A stretch of DNA of 21,686 bases from Candidatus Wallbacteria bacterium. GTDB lineage: Bacteria > Muiribacteriota > JAQTZZ01. This document shows positions 6,170 through 13,987 of this stretch, piece after piece. Where the stretch lies: NCBI GenBank assembly GCA_028711905.1, contig JAQTRI010000011.1, positions 1-21,686 on the forward strand. The letters are read 5' to 3'. The notes beneath the pieces are model-generated. The model was given only the letters and a program-made list of their open reading frames with translations. It searched no databases and was not told the DNA's origin. The translations under genes and the position numbers were made by a program. Positions within the stretch are counted from its first letter, which is position 1; every line of letters starts with the position of its first letter.

Positions 6170-9100
6170 ACCGTTTACTCATTACCGCTCTCCAGACTAT
6201 CAGCATGCGGAACAGATTGCGCAACGCCACATTCGTATCTGCGTTGTCCCCGGACTTCAGCTCTGAAAGCGACAGGTCCTCATGCACTGTGCATTCAACA
6301 CCAGAGCCTGAAAAAAGGAAGCCCTGGCCGCTTGCCTTCAGCAGGTGCCTCTGCCCCTGGAATTCGGCTTCCACAAAGGCATTACTCCCTTGCCCGGAGC
6401 AAAAATAACGGTCTCCGTCCTCATGGTTGAATGATTCCGCGCTCAGGCAGAGCCTGGGCTTGATTTTATAAGGCTCCCCTGAGGTCGGGCAAAAGGTGGC
6501 GCAGTTACCGCACTCATTGCAGAAATCAACGATATTCAGCACCTGGAAGCGCTGAGAAATCCCCAGTTTCCCGCAACCTGGCCAGTCTACCCCAAACGGC
6601 TCGATCTCAGCGACAAAATAAGCCCTGTTCGGGCAGACAGTTACGCACAGACCGCAGAATTCATCGCAGCTCAGGCAGCGCTCGGCTTCGACCGCAGCCG
6701 CGTCTTCAGTCAAAGTCAGCTCATACTCTTCCATGTCGCGTCGCTCTGACACAGGCCGCTCATTCAGGGCCTGCGGGAAAACCCGCCTGGACCTTATCGA
6801 CAAATGCTCATTTAAAGTATGGGTAACTTGAACAGGCCGAGAGCTAAGCTCGCGCTTGAGAATGGACATAGCCGCCCGCTTGCCGTCACCCATAGCTTTG
6901 ATCAGAGTGGCAGCACCACGCACTGCATCTCCTCCTGCAAAAATCTTCGAATTACCGGTTGCACCAGTCTTTTCATCAGCCACAATCCGGCCGTCATTTT
7001 TGACCTGAACCCCGCTTCCCTTCAGAAATCCCAGCTCAGACTGCTGTCCGACCGCGACGATCAGCGTATCAGGCCTGATCCTGAATTCCGAGCCTTTGAC
7101 AGGAACCGGTTTTCTTCTGCCGTCCGCTCCCGGGTTACCAAGCTCCATTTTCACGCACTCCAGTTCATGCGTATTTCCGTCAACAAACACAGGAGCAGTC
7201 AGCTCCATCAGCACCACACCTTCTTTGAGCAGGGCCGCTATCTCTTCTCTGTCGGCAGGCATCTCTTTTCTGGACCGCCGGTAAACGAGCAGAACCTTTT
7301 CGCATCCCGAGGTTCGAAAGGCTGTGCGTGCCACATCAACTGCCGAATTGCCGCCGCCGATCACAGCCACAGTCTTTCCCAATAAAGGGGTTTCCCCCTT
7401 GCGTACACTGTCCAGAAAATCCAGCGCGTCCATCACCCACGGAGCATCTTCACCCGGAATGTCCAGCCTGCGTCCAGCCACAGCTCCTGCTGCCACATAA
7501 ACAGCATCGTTTTCAGAGACAAGCGTGGCCAGAAACGCGTCATCGACCTCTGAACCAAACTGGAAAGACACACCCAGATCGCTCAATCTGGCGATGTCTT
7601 CGTTGATTTTGGACTGATCCAGCCTGAATGGGGGAATAGCGTGCTGTGCCATGCCGCCGGCCCGGGCGTGGCGTTCATAAACAGAAACGGCACAGCCGGA
7701 ACGGGCCAGGAAATACGCGCAGGATAAACCGGATGGTCCTGCGCCGACAACAGCGACAGACAGCCCGGTTTTCTGCACAGAAACAGGAGAAACCCTGCCG
7801 TGATCAGTGGCAAACCGCTTGATCTCTCTGATGAAAAGGGGCCTGTCGTACCTGCCGCGCACGCATCTGGTCCGGCACTGGTGATCGCACACCCGACCGG
7901 CTATTCCAGGCAGCGGGTTGTCATCCAGTATGGCTGCCATCGCCTCTTCAACACGGCCCTGGGCTACCGCTTTCATGTATTCAGGGACCCTCTGGTTGAC
8001 CGGGCACTCGAAAGTACATGGAGCATGCGCGCAATCAAATTCGGAAAGCTCGCGCGTGCTTTTCAAGCGTATGTCATCCATGTAGTCCTTGCGATAACGG
8101 GTTTCTTCAAGCACTTTTCCGGCATAATCGGCGGTGTTGACCATGCCGCAGGCTGAGACCAGTTCACGACTTGAGGATTCGAGTATTCCAGGTTCCAGTT
8201 CAGTGAAGAATCCCTCCAGTACAGAAGACAGAGGATCTGACTTGAGCTTTTCCGGGAGATCCCGGAGGATTTCTCCCAGCACCTCGTTTTCCAGCACAGT
8301 TTCAGGCATATTGCCTGCCACCCTGCCAACTCCTCCCTTTTTGCTCAGACATGAGGCGCACACCAGTCCGTCTAAGTCAACTGCGCCAGACCGGTTCATG
8401 AAGGCTTTCAGTTCGTCCAGATACTGGCTCATGCGGCCATACCCGCCCGGCTTGAGAAGATCCGAGCACACAGTCACAGGCCTGATGCCGCAGGCAAGAA
8501 CTTCCCCCAGATTGAAGGCATCGGCCCCGGCCGAAAAAGACACAGCCACCGCTCCCTTCAGGTCAGAGGCGAGCCTTGCCGCCAGCTGCATGTCCAGTAC
8601 ATGCAGAGGTCTTCCCGACATATACATCATTTTTTCTTTCTGCGGGAATACAGTCCTGTTGTTGACCGATTCCAGCGTATTGGTAAGCTTGACGCTGAAT
8701 TCACGACCTGTACCGTCAGAGGCTTTGCGCAGAGTATCAATGATCGAAAGCGCGTCCTCATACTTCGGGTCATGACCAAAGGCCTCGTCAGGCACAATTG
8801 TGCCGAATCCGAGTCGGTCATTGAGAATCTCCCGCAGTTTCAAGGCACCCAGCAGGGTTGGATTAAATTTGATGACAGTGTGGCAGCCCAGTTCGCGGAT
8901 CAGGTATGAAGCGATCTGCGCGATCTCGTCCGGCGGACAGCCATGCATGGTTGAAAGAGTGATGTTGTCGGACAGCTTGGATCCTGCTTCCAGACCGCGG
9001 ACCGAAGGCTCCATATCCCCGGCGGTTCCCAGGTATTTCTTGAGAGTTTCCCCGGCATTGCTCATTGAAGCGAGGAATGCCTGTACAGAGGGGCTTTTGA

Positions 9101-9581
9101 TGCCTTCCAGATTGTAGCCGACACTCATGTTGAAGATAAAACCCGGCTCCGCTCCGGTCTCAGGATGACCGAGTACTTTTTTCAGCACATGCAGAAGCAC
9201 CCAGGCCTTGAGGTATTCGTCAAAGGATTGAGTCAGGCGCAATTCCTGCGACCACTCGCAGTTGTATCCCTCGTCCTCCATGTCGATGCAGGGCTTGGTG
9301 ACATCAAGCTGATCCAGCACCTGCACAGTTTTGAGTTCAATGTACCGTCCGCCGCAAAGCCAGGCAGACACAATGTTCTGAGCCATCTGGGTGTGGGGTC
9401 CGGCCGCCACTCCGACAGGGGTTTCCAGCAGTTGTCCGAACTTGCGGCAGTGGAAACGCTTGTCTCCAGGCCGGAAGAACACATCCTCAGGTATGCTGAA
9501 AATGCTTTTCCTGTGTCTGTACTCAGTAAGAATGCGGTCCAGCAGTTGCTCGAAAGGCAGTGGGTGAAAGTGTCCGCTCAT
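6168..9581 (-). CDS. ygfK: YgfK-type iron-sulfur flavoprotein oxidoreductase (putative selenate reductase subunit family)
   Basis: A 1137-aa protein that I recognise as the YgfK family. The N-terminal part (about 1-480) is dihydroorotate-dehydrogenase-like, with TPVGVAAGPHTQMAQNI (54-70), ELKTVQVLD and LSTMHGCPPDEI (209-220). A GltD-type unit follows: cysteines C517, C522, C526, C565, C569 and C573, an FAD fold VAVVGAGPSGLSCAYFL (609-625), an NAD(P) fold VAVIGGGNSAVDVA (738-751) and FAGGDAVRGAATLIKA (881-896). The C-terminal ferredoxin-like part has C969, C972, C976, C979, C983 and C1021, C1024, C1027, C1031. All clusters look intact. Family members are linked to anaerobic purine and selenium-dependent metabolism; the reaction is not settled. 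The ATG at 9581 has GGAGT 5 nt upstream. Partners such as ssnA or xanthine-dehydrogenase genes are absent here. The last residues run into a heptamer repeat. Confidence 0.92.
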   Translation of the reverse strand: MSGHFHPLPFEQLLDRILTEYRHRKSIFSIPEDVFFRPGDKRFHCRKFGQLLETPVGVAAGPHTQMAQNIVSAWLCGGRYIELKTVQVLDQLDVTKPCIDMEDEGYNCEWSQELRLTQSFDEYLKAWVLLHVLKKVLGHPETGAEPGFIFNMSVGYNLEGIKSPSVQAFLASMSNAGETLKKYLGTAGDMEPSVRGLEAGSKLSDNITLSTMHGCPPDEIAQIASYLIRELGCHTVIKFNPTLLGALKLREILNDRLGFGTIVPDEAFGHDPKYEDALSIIDTLRKASDGTGREFSVKLTNTLESVNNRTVFPQKEKMMYMSGRPLHVLDMQLAARLASDLKGAVAVSFSAGADAFNLGEVLACGIRPVTVCSDLLKPGGYGRMSQYLDELKAFMNRSGAVDLDGLVCASCLSKKGGVGRVAGNMPETVLENEVLGEILRDLPEKLKSDPLSSVLEGFFTELEPGILESSSRELVSACGMVNTADYAGKVLEETRYRKDYMDDIRLKSTRELSEFDCAHAPCTFECPVNQRVPEYMKAVAQGRVEEAMAAILDDNPLPGIAGRVCDHQCRTRCVRGRYDRPLFIREIKRFATDHGRVSPVSVQKTGLSVAVVGAGPSGLSCAYFLARSGCAVSVYERHARAGGMAQHAIPPFRLDQSKINEDIARLSDLGVSFQFGSEVDDAFLATLVSENDAVYVAAGAVAGRRLDIPGEDAPWVMDALDFLDSVRKGETPLLGKTVAVIGGGNSAVDVARTAFRTSGCEKVLLVYRRSRKEMPADREEIAALLKEGVVLMELTAPVFVDGNTHELECVKMELGNPGADGRRKPVPVKGSEFRIRPDTLIVAVGQQSELGFLKGSGVQVKNDGRIVADEKTGATGNSKIFAGGDAVRGAATLIKAMGDGKRAAMSILKRELSSRPVQVTHTLNEHLSIRSRRVFPQALNERPVSERRDMEEYELTLTEDAAAVEAERCLSCDEFCGLCVTVCPNRAYFVAEIEPFGVDWPGCGKLGISQRFQVLNIVDFCNECGNCATFCPTSGEPYKIKPRLCLSAESFNHEDGDRYFCSGQGSNAFVEAEFQGQRHLLKASGQGFLFSGSGVECTVHEDLSLSELKSGDNADTNVALRNLFRMLIVWRAVMSKR

Positions 9582-9612
9582 GCGTGACTCCTTATGGTTG
9601 GCTGTTAGTGTC

Positions 9613-9661
9613 TGTTATATTTTATCATGCCGTTTATCTGATGGCGAAATTCTGTTATATT
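9613..9661 (+). promoter_or_regulatory. two extended -10 promoter-like boxes upstream of the antiporter gene
   Basis: TCTGTTATATTT occurs twice (9611-9622 and 9651-9662), exactly 40 bp apart. Each holds TGTTATATT, which fits the extended -10 form TGnTATAAT with one mismatch. -35 matches are poor, as is usual for extended -10 promoters. The gap lies between the divergent ygfK-like and nhaC-like genes, so transcription to the right would suit the latter. Confidence 0.4.
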
Positions 9662-9694
9662 TTCCATGAAAAGATCTCAGGTCACGAGGTGCTC

Positions 9695-11221
9695 ATGGAA
9701 CACTCTTTTCTGTCTCTTCTCCCGGCTCTAACCGCTATTGTCCTGGCCATCACCACCCGCAAGGTCCTTCCCTCGCTTTTCTTCGGAGTCTGGCTCGGGG
9801 CCGCACAGATCTGCGACTGGAACCCGTTCCTCGGATTTCTCAAGCTGTTCGAAGGCTATATCGTGCCGTCCCTGGGTTCAAAATGGAACGCCACAGTCAT
9901 CCTTTACGGCGCTGCTTTCGGCGGGTTGATCGCACTTGTCCAGAAAACCGGAGGGGCCTTAGCTCTGGGTGAATTCTTCGCGCGCAAGGCCAGAACCTCG
10001 CGCATGGCTCAGTTCTACACCTCGCTCTTTGGCGTGGCCATCTTTTTTGACGATTATTTCAATTGCCTGACCATCGGGGCTGTCATGCGCCCGATCTGTG
10101 ACAGGCTTAAAGTGGCTCGCGAAAAACTGGCCTTTATTCTCGATTCCACAGCCGCTCCAGTCTGCCTTTTAGTGCCTGTTTCAACATGGGTAGTGTATGT
10201 CATGGGACTGATCGGCAAAGAACTGGAAGCAGGAGTCGCAGCAGGCGAATCCCCGTATCTTTTGTATCTGAAGACCATACCTTTGAACTTCTATTCATGG
10301 GCCGCATTGCTCGGTACACTGGCAATAGTGCTGACTGGTGTATCCTTTGGCCCGATGCGCAAAGCTGAAGAACGCGTGGAAAAAACCGGAAAACTGCTGC
10401 GCGATGGCGCACTTCCCCCGGTTTCCGCCGACCTGACAGGACTCAAGCCCGTTGAAGGCGTAACACCTCGTATCTCCGATGTGGTGCTGCCTATCGGCGT
10501 CATGCTCGCTGTTCTTCCATTCATGTTCCTCTACACAGGCGGATATTTCAAGGGCGGAGTGGGATTTGTCAAGGCCATCGGCGATTCCAAAGGCGCGCTT
10601 TCAATCCTGATCTCAGCAGTGGTCGGTGGCGCATCTGCCATGATCCTGGGATGCGCTCGGCGCAGCTTCACTCTCAACCAAGCCATGGATTTTTACATTG
10701 AAGGCATGAAGGGCATGTTCGTCACATACATGATACTGATCCTGGCCTGGGCTATCGGGTCAGTAACAAAAGACCTGGGCACTGCGAAATATGTCAGCTC
10801 TCTCGTGGTTAAAACCATGACCCCTTCAATGGTTCCGCTTGTGATCTTCCTGTTCGGGGCCGCAATCTCTTTCACCACAGGCACCTCATACGGCACTTTC
10901 GCCATACTCACACCCATTGCCATACCTGTAGCCATTTCCATGGGCCTGCCTGTGGAACACTGTATGGCAGCGGTTCTCAGCGGCGGAATTTTCGGTGACC
11001 ACTGCTCACCGGTTTCAGATACCACGATTCTGTCGTCCACAGGCGCGGCCTGCGACCACATGGACCATGTGGTGACCCAGATGCCTTATGCACTTCTTTT
11101 CGCCTCAGCAGCCATCATCGGGTTTGCTGTGCTGGGATTTTCAAACAGCTGCGCCGCGGGCTTAGTCGCCACAGGCGCGTTTATGGCTGCAGCCCTGGCA
11201 ATGGTAATGAAATGGAAATAA
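9695..11221 (+). CDS. nhaC: NhaC-family Na+/H+ antiporter
   Basis: A 508-aa polytopic inner-membrane protein of the NhaC family, whose members exchange Na+ for H+ or move organic acids or amino acids by antiport. Visible motifs are the first helices SLLPALTAIVLAI and SLFFGVWLGA, then FFDDYFNCLTIGAVMRPI with paired aspartates, AREKLAFILDSTAAPVCLLV, and near the end SFTTGTSYGTFAILTPIAI with GGIFGDHCSPVSDTTILSS. The last motifs are the conserved ion-site helices. The start at ATG 9695 is preceded by GAGGTG (9686-9691). The longer reading from 9560 runs antisense through the ygfK start and is rejected. Substrate cannot be read from sequence; the presence of ord in the window makes an amino-acid link conceivable but unproven. 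Confidence 0.92.
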   Translation: MEHSFLSLLPALTAIVLAITTRKVLPSLFFGVWLGAAQICDWNPFLGFLKLFEGYIVPSLGSKWNATVILYGAAFGGLIALVQKTGGALALGEFFARKARTSRMAQFYTSLFGVAIFFDDYFNCLTIGAVMRPICDRLKVAREKLAFILDSTAAPVCLLVPVSTWVVYVMGLIGKELEAGVAAGESPYLLYLKTIPLNFYSWAALLGTLAIVLTGVSFGPMRKAEERVEKTGKLLRDGALPPVSADLTGLKPVEGVTPRISDVVLPIGVMLAVLPFMFLYTGGYFKGGVGFVKAIGDSKGALSILISAVVGGASAMILGCARRSFTLNQAMDFYIEGMKGMFVTYMILILAWAIGSVTKDLGTAKYVSSLVVKTMTPSMVPLVIFLFGAAISFTTGTSYGTFAILTPIAIPVAISMGLPVEHCMAAVLSGGIFGDHCSPVSDTTILSSTGAACDHMDHVVTQMPYALLFASAAIIGFAVLGFSNSCAAGLVATGAFMAAALAMVMKWK

Positions 11222-11255
11222 TCCCTTGAGAGCCATATCGAAGATCCCCGGGTGC

Positions 11256-11281
11256 GGGCGGCCACAAAGGGCCGCCCCTAC
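11256..11281. repeat. GGGCGGCC hairpin repeat
   Basis: GGGCGGCC (11256-11263) and GGCCGCCC (11270-11277) form a perfect 8-bp stem with loop ACAAAG, followed by CTAC. On the minus strand it starts GTAGGGGCGGCCC, a form I recall as a dispersed intergenic repeat in various bacteria (recollection only). It lies between nhaC and the L,D-transpeptidase gene and could stall transcription, but there is no T-run. Confidence 0.75.
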
Positions 11282-11306
11282 AAAGTCAATCGCGTGGAGG
11301 ATGCAA

Positions 11307-12047
11307 ATGAAATCGTTCGCTGTTCTTCTGCTGTCATGCATGATTGTTTTTCCCGCTAAGACCTCTGATTTTTCCATGAACTCAGGTCAGGTGATCCTGG
11401 TGATTGCGGACAATTGGGAAAAGTCCTGTGCCTTCATGCACCTGCTTGACCGTGATTCGGCAGGCTGGAAGACTTGGCGCACAGACATTCCAGTCAATAT
11501 CGGCAGAAACGGACTGGGCTGGGGACTGGGCCTGCATCCTGCCGGTCTTTCCGGTCCGGTCAAGCGCGAGGGCGACGGCAAGGCTCCAGCCGGTGTTTTT
11601 ACGCTCGGACACGCTATGGGATACTCGGCTTTCCTGCCATTTGATTCCAGGATCGGCTATGTTCAGCTCACGAAAAATCTGCACGGTGTCGATGATTCAG
11701 ATTCAGATTACTACAACCGCATTGTGGACATTACAACCATTGATGGTGGCTGGCGGAAATACTGGACATCGCACGAAACCATGCGCCGCGATGACAATCT
11801 TTACAAATGGCTGGTAGTGGTCAATCACAACCGGCAGTGTATTCCCATGGGCGGAAGCATGATCTTCATGCATATCTGGCGCGGACATGGACTCGGCACA
11901 GCCGGATGCACAGCCATGACGGAATTCGATATTTTGGACCTCATCCGCTGGCTGGATCCGGAAAAGAAACCTGTGCTGGTGCAACTACCGCTGGAAGCGT
12001 ATAAAGAGTATTGCGAAAAATGGGACCTGCCGGAAGTGTCCCTGTAG
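11307..12047 (+). CDS. exported L,D-transpeptidase-like (YkuD-fold) protein
   Basis: A 246-aa protein with an N-terminal signal sequence (MKSFAVLLLSCMIVFPAKTS). Its catalytic region fits the YkuD-like L,D-transpeptidase family: GDGKAPAGVFTLG (89-101), IFMHIWRGHGLGTAGCTAMT with H189 and nucleophile C201, and RWLDPEKKPVLVQLP. Known members cross-link peptidoglycan through diaminopimelate residues or attach proteins to it, in the periplasm or cell wall. A lipobox-like LLSC occurs at residues 8-11, but the region before it is too short for a typical lipoprotein. The ATG at 11307 has GTGGAGG (11294-11300) 6 nt upstream; the ATG at 11301 directly abuts the Shine-Dalgarno. The distance from nhaC (85 bp) and the intervening hairpin suggest a separate transcript. 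Confidence 0.85.
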   Translation: MKSFAVLLLSCMIVFPAKTSDFSMNSGQVILVIADNWEKSCAFMHLLDRDSAGWKTWRTDIPVNIGRNGLGWGLGLHPAGLSGPVKREGDGKAPAGVFTLGHAMGYSAFLPFDSRIGYVQLTKNLHGVDDSDSDYYNRIVDITTIDGGWRKYWTSHETMRRDDNLYKWLVVVNHNRQCIPMGGSMIFMHIWRGHGLGTAGCTAMTEFDILDLIRWLDPEKKPVLVQLPLEAYKEYCEKWDLPEVSL

Positions 12048-12071
12048 GAATGGTCTTACTTTTGAATTTTC

Positions 12072-12119
12072 AATGTTGAATTTTGAATTCTTGTTCCTGC
12101 CAATTCAACATTCAACATT
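12072..12119. repeat. 18-bp inverted repeat in AT-rich TTCAACAT tract
   Basis: The arms at 12072-12089 and 12102-12119 are complementary at 17 of 18 positions, with a 12-nt loop. The right arm continues into further TTCAACAT and TTTAACAT units to about 12133, so it is part of a short tandem array. It starts 24 bp after the L,D-transpeptidase stop and may act as a transcript end, although no T-run follows. The rest of the gap (12134-12254) shows nothing clear. Confidence 0.8.
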
Positions 12120-12254
12120 TAACATTCAACATTCCCACGCCGTTTACCATTGTCCCTCTTCGCATTTTATTCACCCTGCGTTTTGATGCACATTGATACA
12201 GGACTTTTTTCCCATTACGCCTATTATTGAATCAATCAAGATGTGGAGTATGAA

Positions 12255-13070
12255 ATGAAAAAAGTCCTGGTGGCACTGGTTTTATTCGTGGCCTTCTCTC
12301 GGATCGCAGCGTTCGAGTCCAATCCTGACATCACTTACCTGCAGCGCCTGATTCCAGCCTTGGACAAACAGGGCGTCAGTGTATCATCAGGCTTTGTCTG
12401 GTACTTGACAGAGCGACTGGCGGAAGACAGCCGGGCCTGGAATCAGGAGCAGAACAGGTTCGTGGAAAACGGCATTTCCATGATTGTTAATCGCTGCCGT
12501 GAGATCATGGATGAATTCAAGACCGTGGGATCTGTGATGGAAAGAATCGATGAAACAATCAACGATTTCATCGATACAGCCAATGAGGTGATCGCCCCCA
12601 GTCGCCGCTCTTTTGCCGACACCCTTGCGGAGGCTGCGTCCAATGCCTCGTCCAACTGCGAAAAAAGAACAGTCAACGGCGAGGATGTAATGTTCGTATA
12701 TGGCATGCGCACCTGGTATTCCGGCACAGCCTATACTTACATGGGCATGAATTTTCCGGGCTGGAACTCATGCGCTTATGTGGTTTCAGCCATTTTCAAA
12801 GGCGCGGGCAAATCGATCGGCTCGATCGGCAGCGTGTCGACACTTGCGTCTAAGCTGGCAGGCATGGGTTACAAGACCATTTCCAGTTACAGCGAGGTTG
12901 TCAAAGGCGATGTCATCTGGTGGCAGGGGGATGATTCCAGGCACATCGGCGTATACACAGGCTGGGGCAGGGCAGTGTCCAACAACAGCCTGACAGGAAA
13001 ACCGGGAAGCCATTCTGCAAAATCTTCTCAGGGCGGAAGCCCGTTTTATAAGGCATATCGCCGGCAATAA
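12255..13070 (+). CDS. exported NlpC/P60-like cysteine peptidase or amidase
   Basis: A 271-aa protein with a signal peptide (MKKVLVALVLFVAFSRIAAF). A helical region (about 25-130) is followed by a C-terminal papain-like fold. That domain has the cysteine motif WNSCAYVVSAIF (C173, comparable with DCSGFV in NlpC/P60), KGDVIWW (217-223) and HIGVYTG (H230), spaced as in cell-wall hydrolases of the NlpC/P60 or CHAP kind. Such enzymes cut peptidoglycan stem peptides. The aspartate before cysteine in canonical NlpC is replaced by asparagine-serine. The ATG at 12255 follows GGAG (12245-12248) at 6-nt spacing. A hairpin with a T-run ends the gene. Assignment to NlpC/P60 rather than another amidase family is tentative. 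Confidence 0.72.
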   Translation: MKKVLVALVLFVAFSRIAAFESNPDITYLQRLIPALDKQGVSVSSGFVWYLTERLAEDSRAWNQEQNRFVENGISMIVNRCREIMDEFKTVGSVMERIDETINDFIDTANEVIAPSRRSFADTLAEAASNASSNCEKRTVNGEDVMFVYGMRTWYSGTAYTYMGMNFPGWNSCAYVVSAIFKGAGKSIGSIGSVSTLASKLAGMGYKTISSYSEVVKGDVIWWQGDDSRHIGVYTGWGRAVSNNSLTGKPGSHSAKSSQGGSPFYKAYRRQ

Positions 13071-13097
13071 CCGCATCCCTGTCCAGAGCTGTGAAAA

Positions 13098-13123
13098 GGG
13101 ACCGAACGCTCGATCCTTTTTTT
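13098..13123 (+). terminator. intrinsic terminator after the NlpC/P60-like gene
   Basis: GGACCGA and TCGATCC pair at 6 of 7 positions around a short loop and are followed by seven T residues (13117-13123). It lies 28 bp past the stop at 13070. Confidence 0.7.
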
Positions 13124-13143
13124 GTTCAGGGGCAGGAGTTTCT

Positions 13144-13173
13144 TTGACAACAATGCATTCCAGGCAGTAACCT
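13144..13173 (+). promoter_or_regulatory. possible promoter of the response regulator gene
   Basis: A perfect TTGACA (13144-13149) is followed after 18 bp by TAACCT (13168-13173), a weak -10. The spacer holds AATGCATT (13152-13159), the same palindrome that is repeated in the array at 14356-14531. A weak -10 would suit an activated or repressed promoter. Confidence 0.4.
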
Positions 13174-13200
13174 GAACTGAGTAAAACCCAAGGACCGCCA

Positions 13201-13818
13201 GTGACAACAGTTTTCGTAGTCGAGGACAATGAACCGGTCCGCAAATGCCTGTGCCGCATCCTGACCGAAGGCGGCCTGACCGTGTCGGGCAGTGCCGGCA
13301 GCGGAACCGAGTTCCTGGAAAATTTCCCGCATTTTTCCGCTGATGTCGTGCTGATGGATTATTTTCTCCCTGTCCACAACGCCGGCGAGGTACTCAAACG
13401 CTTCGGCCTGTGCGCCAGTGTCCCTGTGCTGGTGATCACCGGATATCCCTCGGTAGAGATCTGCCGTGAGGTGTTCGCCTGCGGAGCTCAGGGTTTCATC
13501 TCCAAGCTCAAGGCCATGGAAGAGCTGCCTGCTGCAGTGCGGCTGGTGAAGAGCGGAGGCAGATATGTCACAGCCGAAGTAGCGGACTGGTTCAACGATG
13601 AAGACCGCCGGTTGCCGGACAGGAAGAAGCGCGCACGGCTGTCCGACCGGGAAACCCAGGTGCTGTCTTTGATGGTGGCCGGATTGACCGCGCCGCAGAT
13701 CGCCGAAAAACTTGGCGTCAAAGAGACTACGGTCTATTCTTATAAGGAACGCATTTACAGAAAAACCGGCTGCCGGAATCTGGCCGAGCTTTTGAAAAAC
13801 ATCAGCTGTACCAAGTGA
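13201..13818 (+). CDS. orphan NarL/FixJ-family response regulator
   Basis: A 205-aa two-component regulator. The receiver domain (about 1-120) has the acidic pair E8/D9, phosphoacceptor D53 in VVLMDYFLP, the VLVITGY switch segment and the conserved lysine in GFISKLKA. The LuxR-type helix-turn-helix (about 148-203) has LSDRETQVLSLMVAGLTAPQ, IAEKLGVKETTV and YRKTGCRNLAELL. It is expected to bind DNA as a dimer once phosphorylated. The GTG at 13201 follows AAGGA (13190-13194) at 6 nt. No histidine kinase gene is adjacent, so the partner is elsewhere. Downstream, two direct repeats lie right before a good promoter for the next gene (13988), an obvious candidate target. Confidence 0.92.
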   Translation: MTTVFVVEDNEPVRKCLCRILTEGGLTVSGSAGSGTEFLENFPHFSADVVLMDYFLPVHNAGEVLKRFGLCASVPVLVITGYPSVEICREVFACGAQGFISKLKAMEELPAAVRLVKSGGRYVTAEVADWFNDEDRRLPDRKKRARLSDRETQVLSLMVAGLTAPQIAEKLGVKETTVYSYKERIYRKTGCRNLAELLKNISCTK

Positions 13819-13828
13819 TCGGCCCTGT

Positions 13829-13865
13829 TTTGTGGCGGATTCCACCACAATTTGTGGCGGATTCC
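13829..13865. promoter_or_regulatory. two 15-bp direct repeats, candidate response-regulator operator
   Basis: TTTGTGGCGGATTCC occurs at 13829-13843 and at 13851-13865, 22 bp apart start to start, about two helical turns. The 7 bp between are ACCACAA, and CCACAA (13845-13850) is also complementary to TTGTGG in each copy. The second copy ends 4 bp before the -35 box of the next promoter. Position and spacing suit activator sites centred near -69 and -47. Confidence 0.65.
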
Positions 13866-13869
13866 GTGC

Positions 13870-13898
13870 CAGACAAACCCTGAATTCGATTCTATAAT
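13870..13898 (+). promoter_or_regulatory. sigma70-type promoter of the 115-aa protein gene
   Basis: CAGACA (13870-13875, four of six to consensus) and a perfect TATAAT (13893-13898) are separated by 17 bp. Transcription would begin near 13905, about 83 nt before the ATG at 13988. The imperfect -35 box fits dependence on an activator bound at the adjacent direct repeats. Confidence 0.65.
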
Positions 13899-13987
13899 TC
13901 TCGTGACTGCACCATCCGGGCTGCATGCCTGAATGCAGCGCTAAAGAGCGGCCCAGGTTCTGCGGATCAAATTCAGGAGGTTTCGCT

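Noticed and set aside
9560..9694. 45-codon N-terminal extension of the NhaC-family protein
   Set aside because: It would overlap the start of the divergent ygfK-like gene and lacks a ribosome site; the ATG at 9695 has GAGGTG upstream and gives the usual N-terminus.
11307..11340. Lipoprotein signal in the L,D-transpeptidase-like protein
   Set aside because: LLSC at residues 8-11 leaves too short a hydrophobic segment before the cysteine; an ordinary signal peptide fits better.
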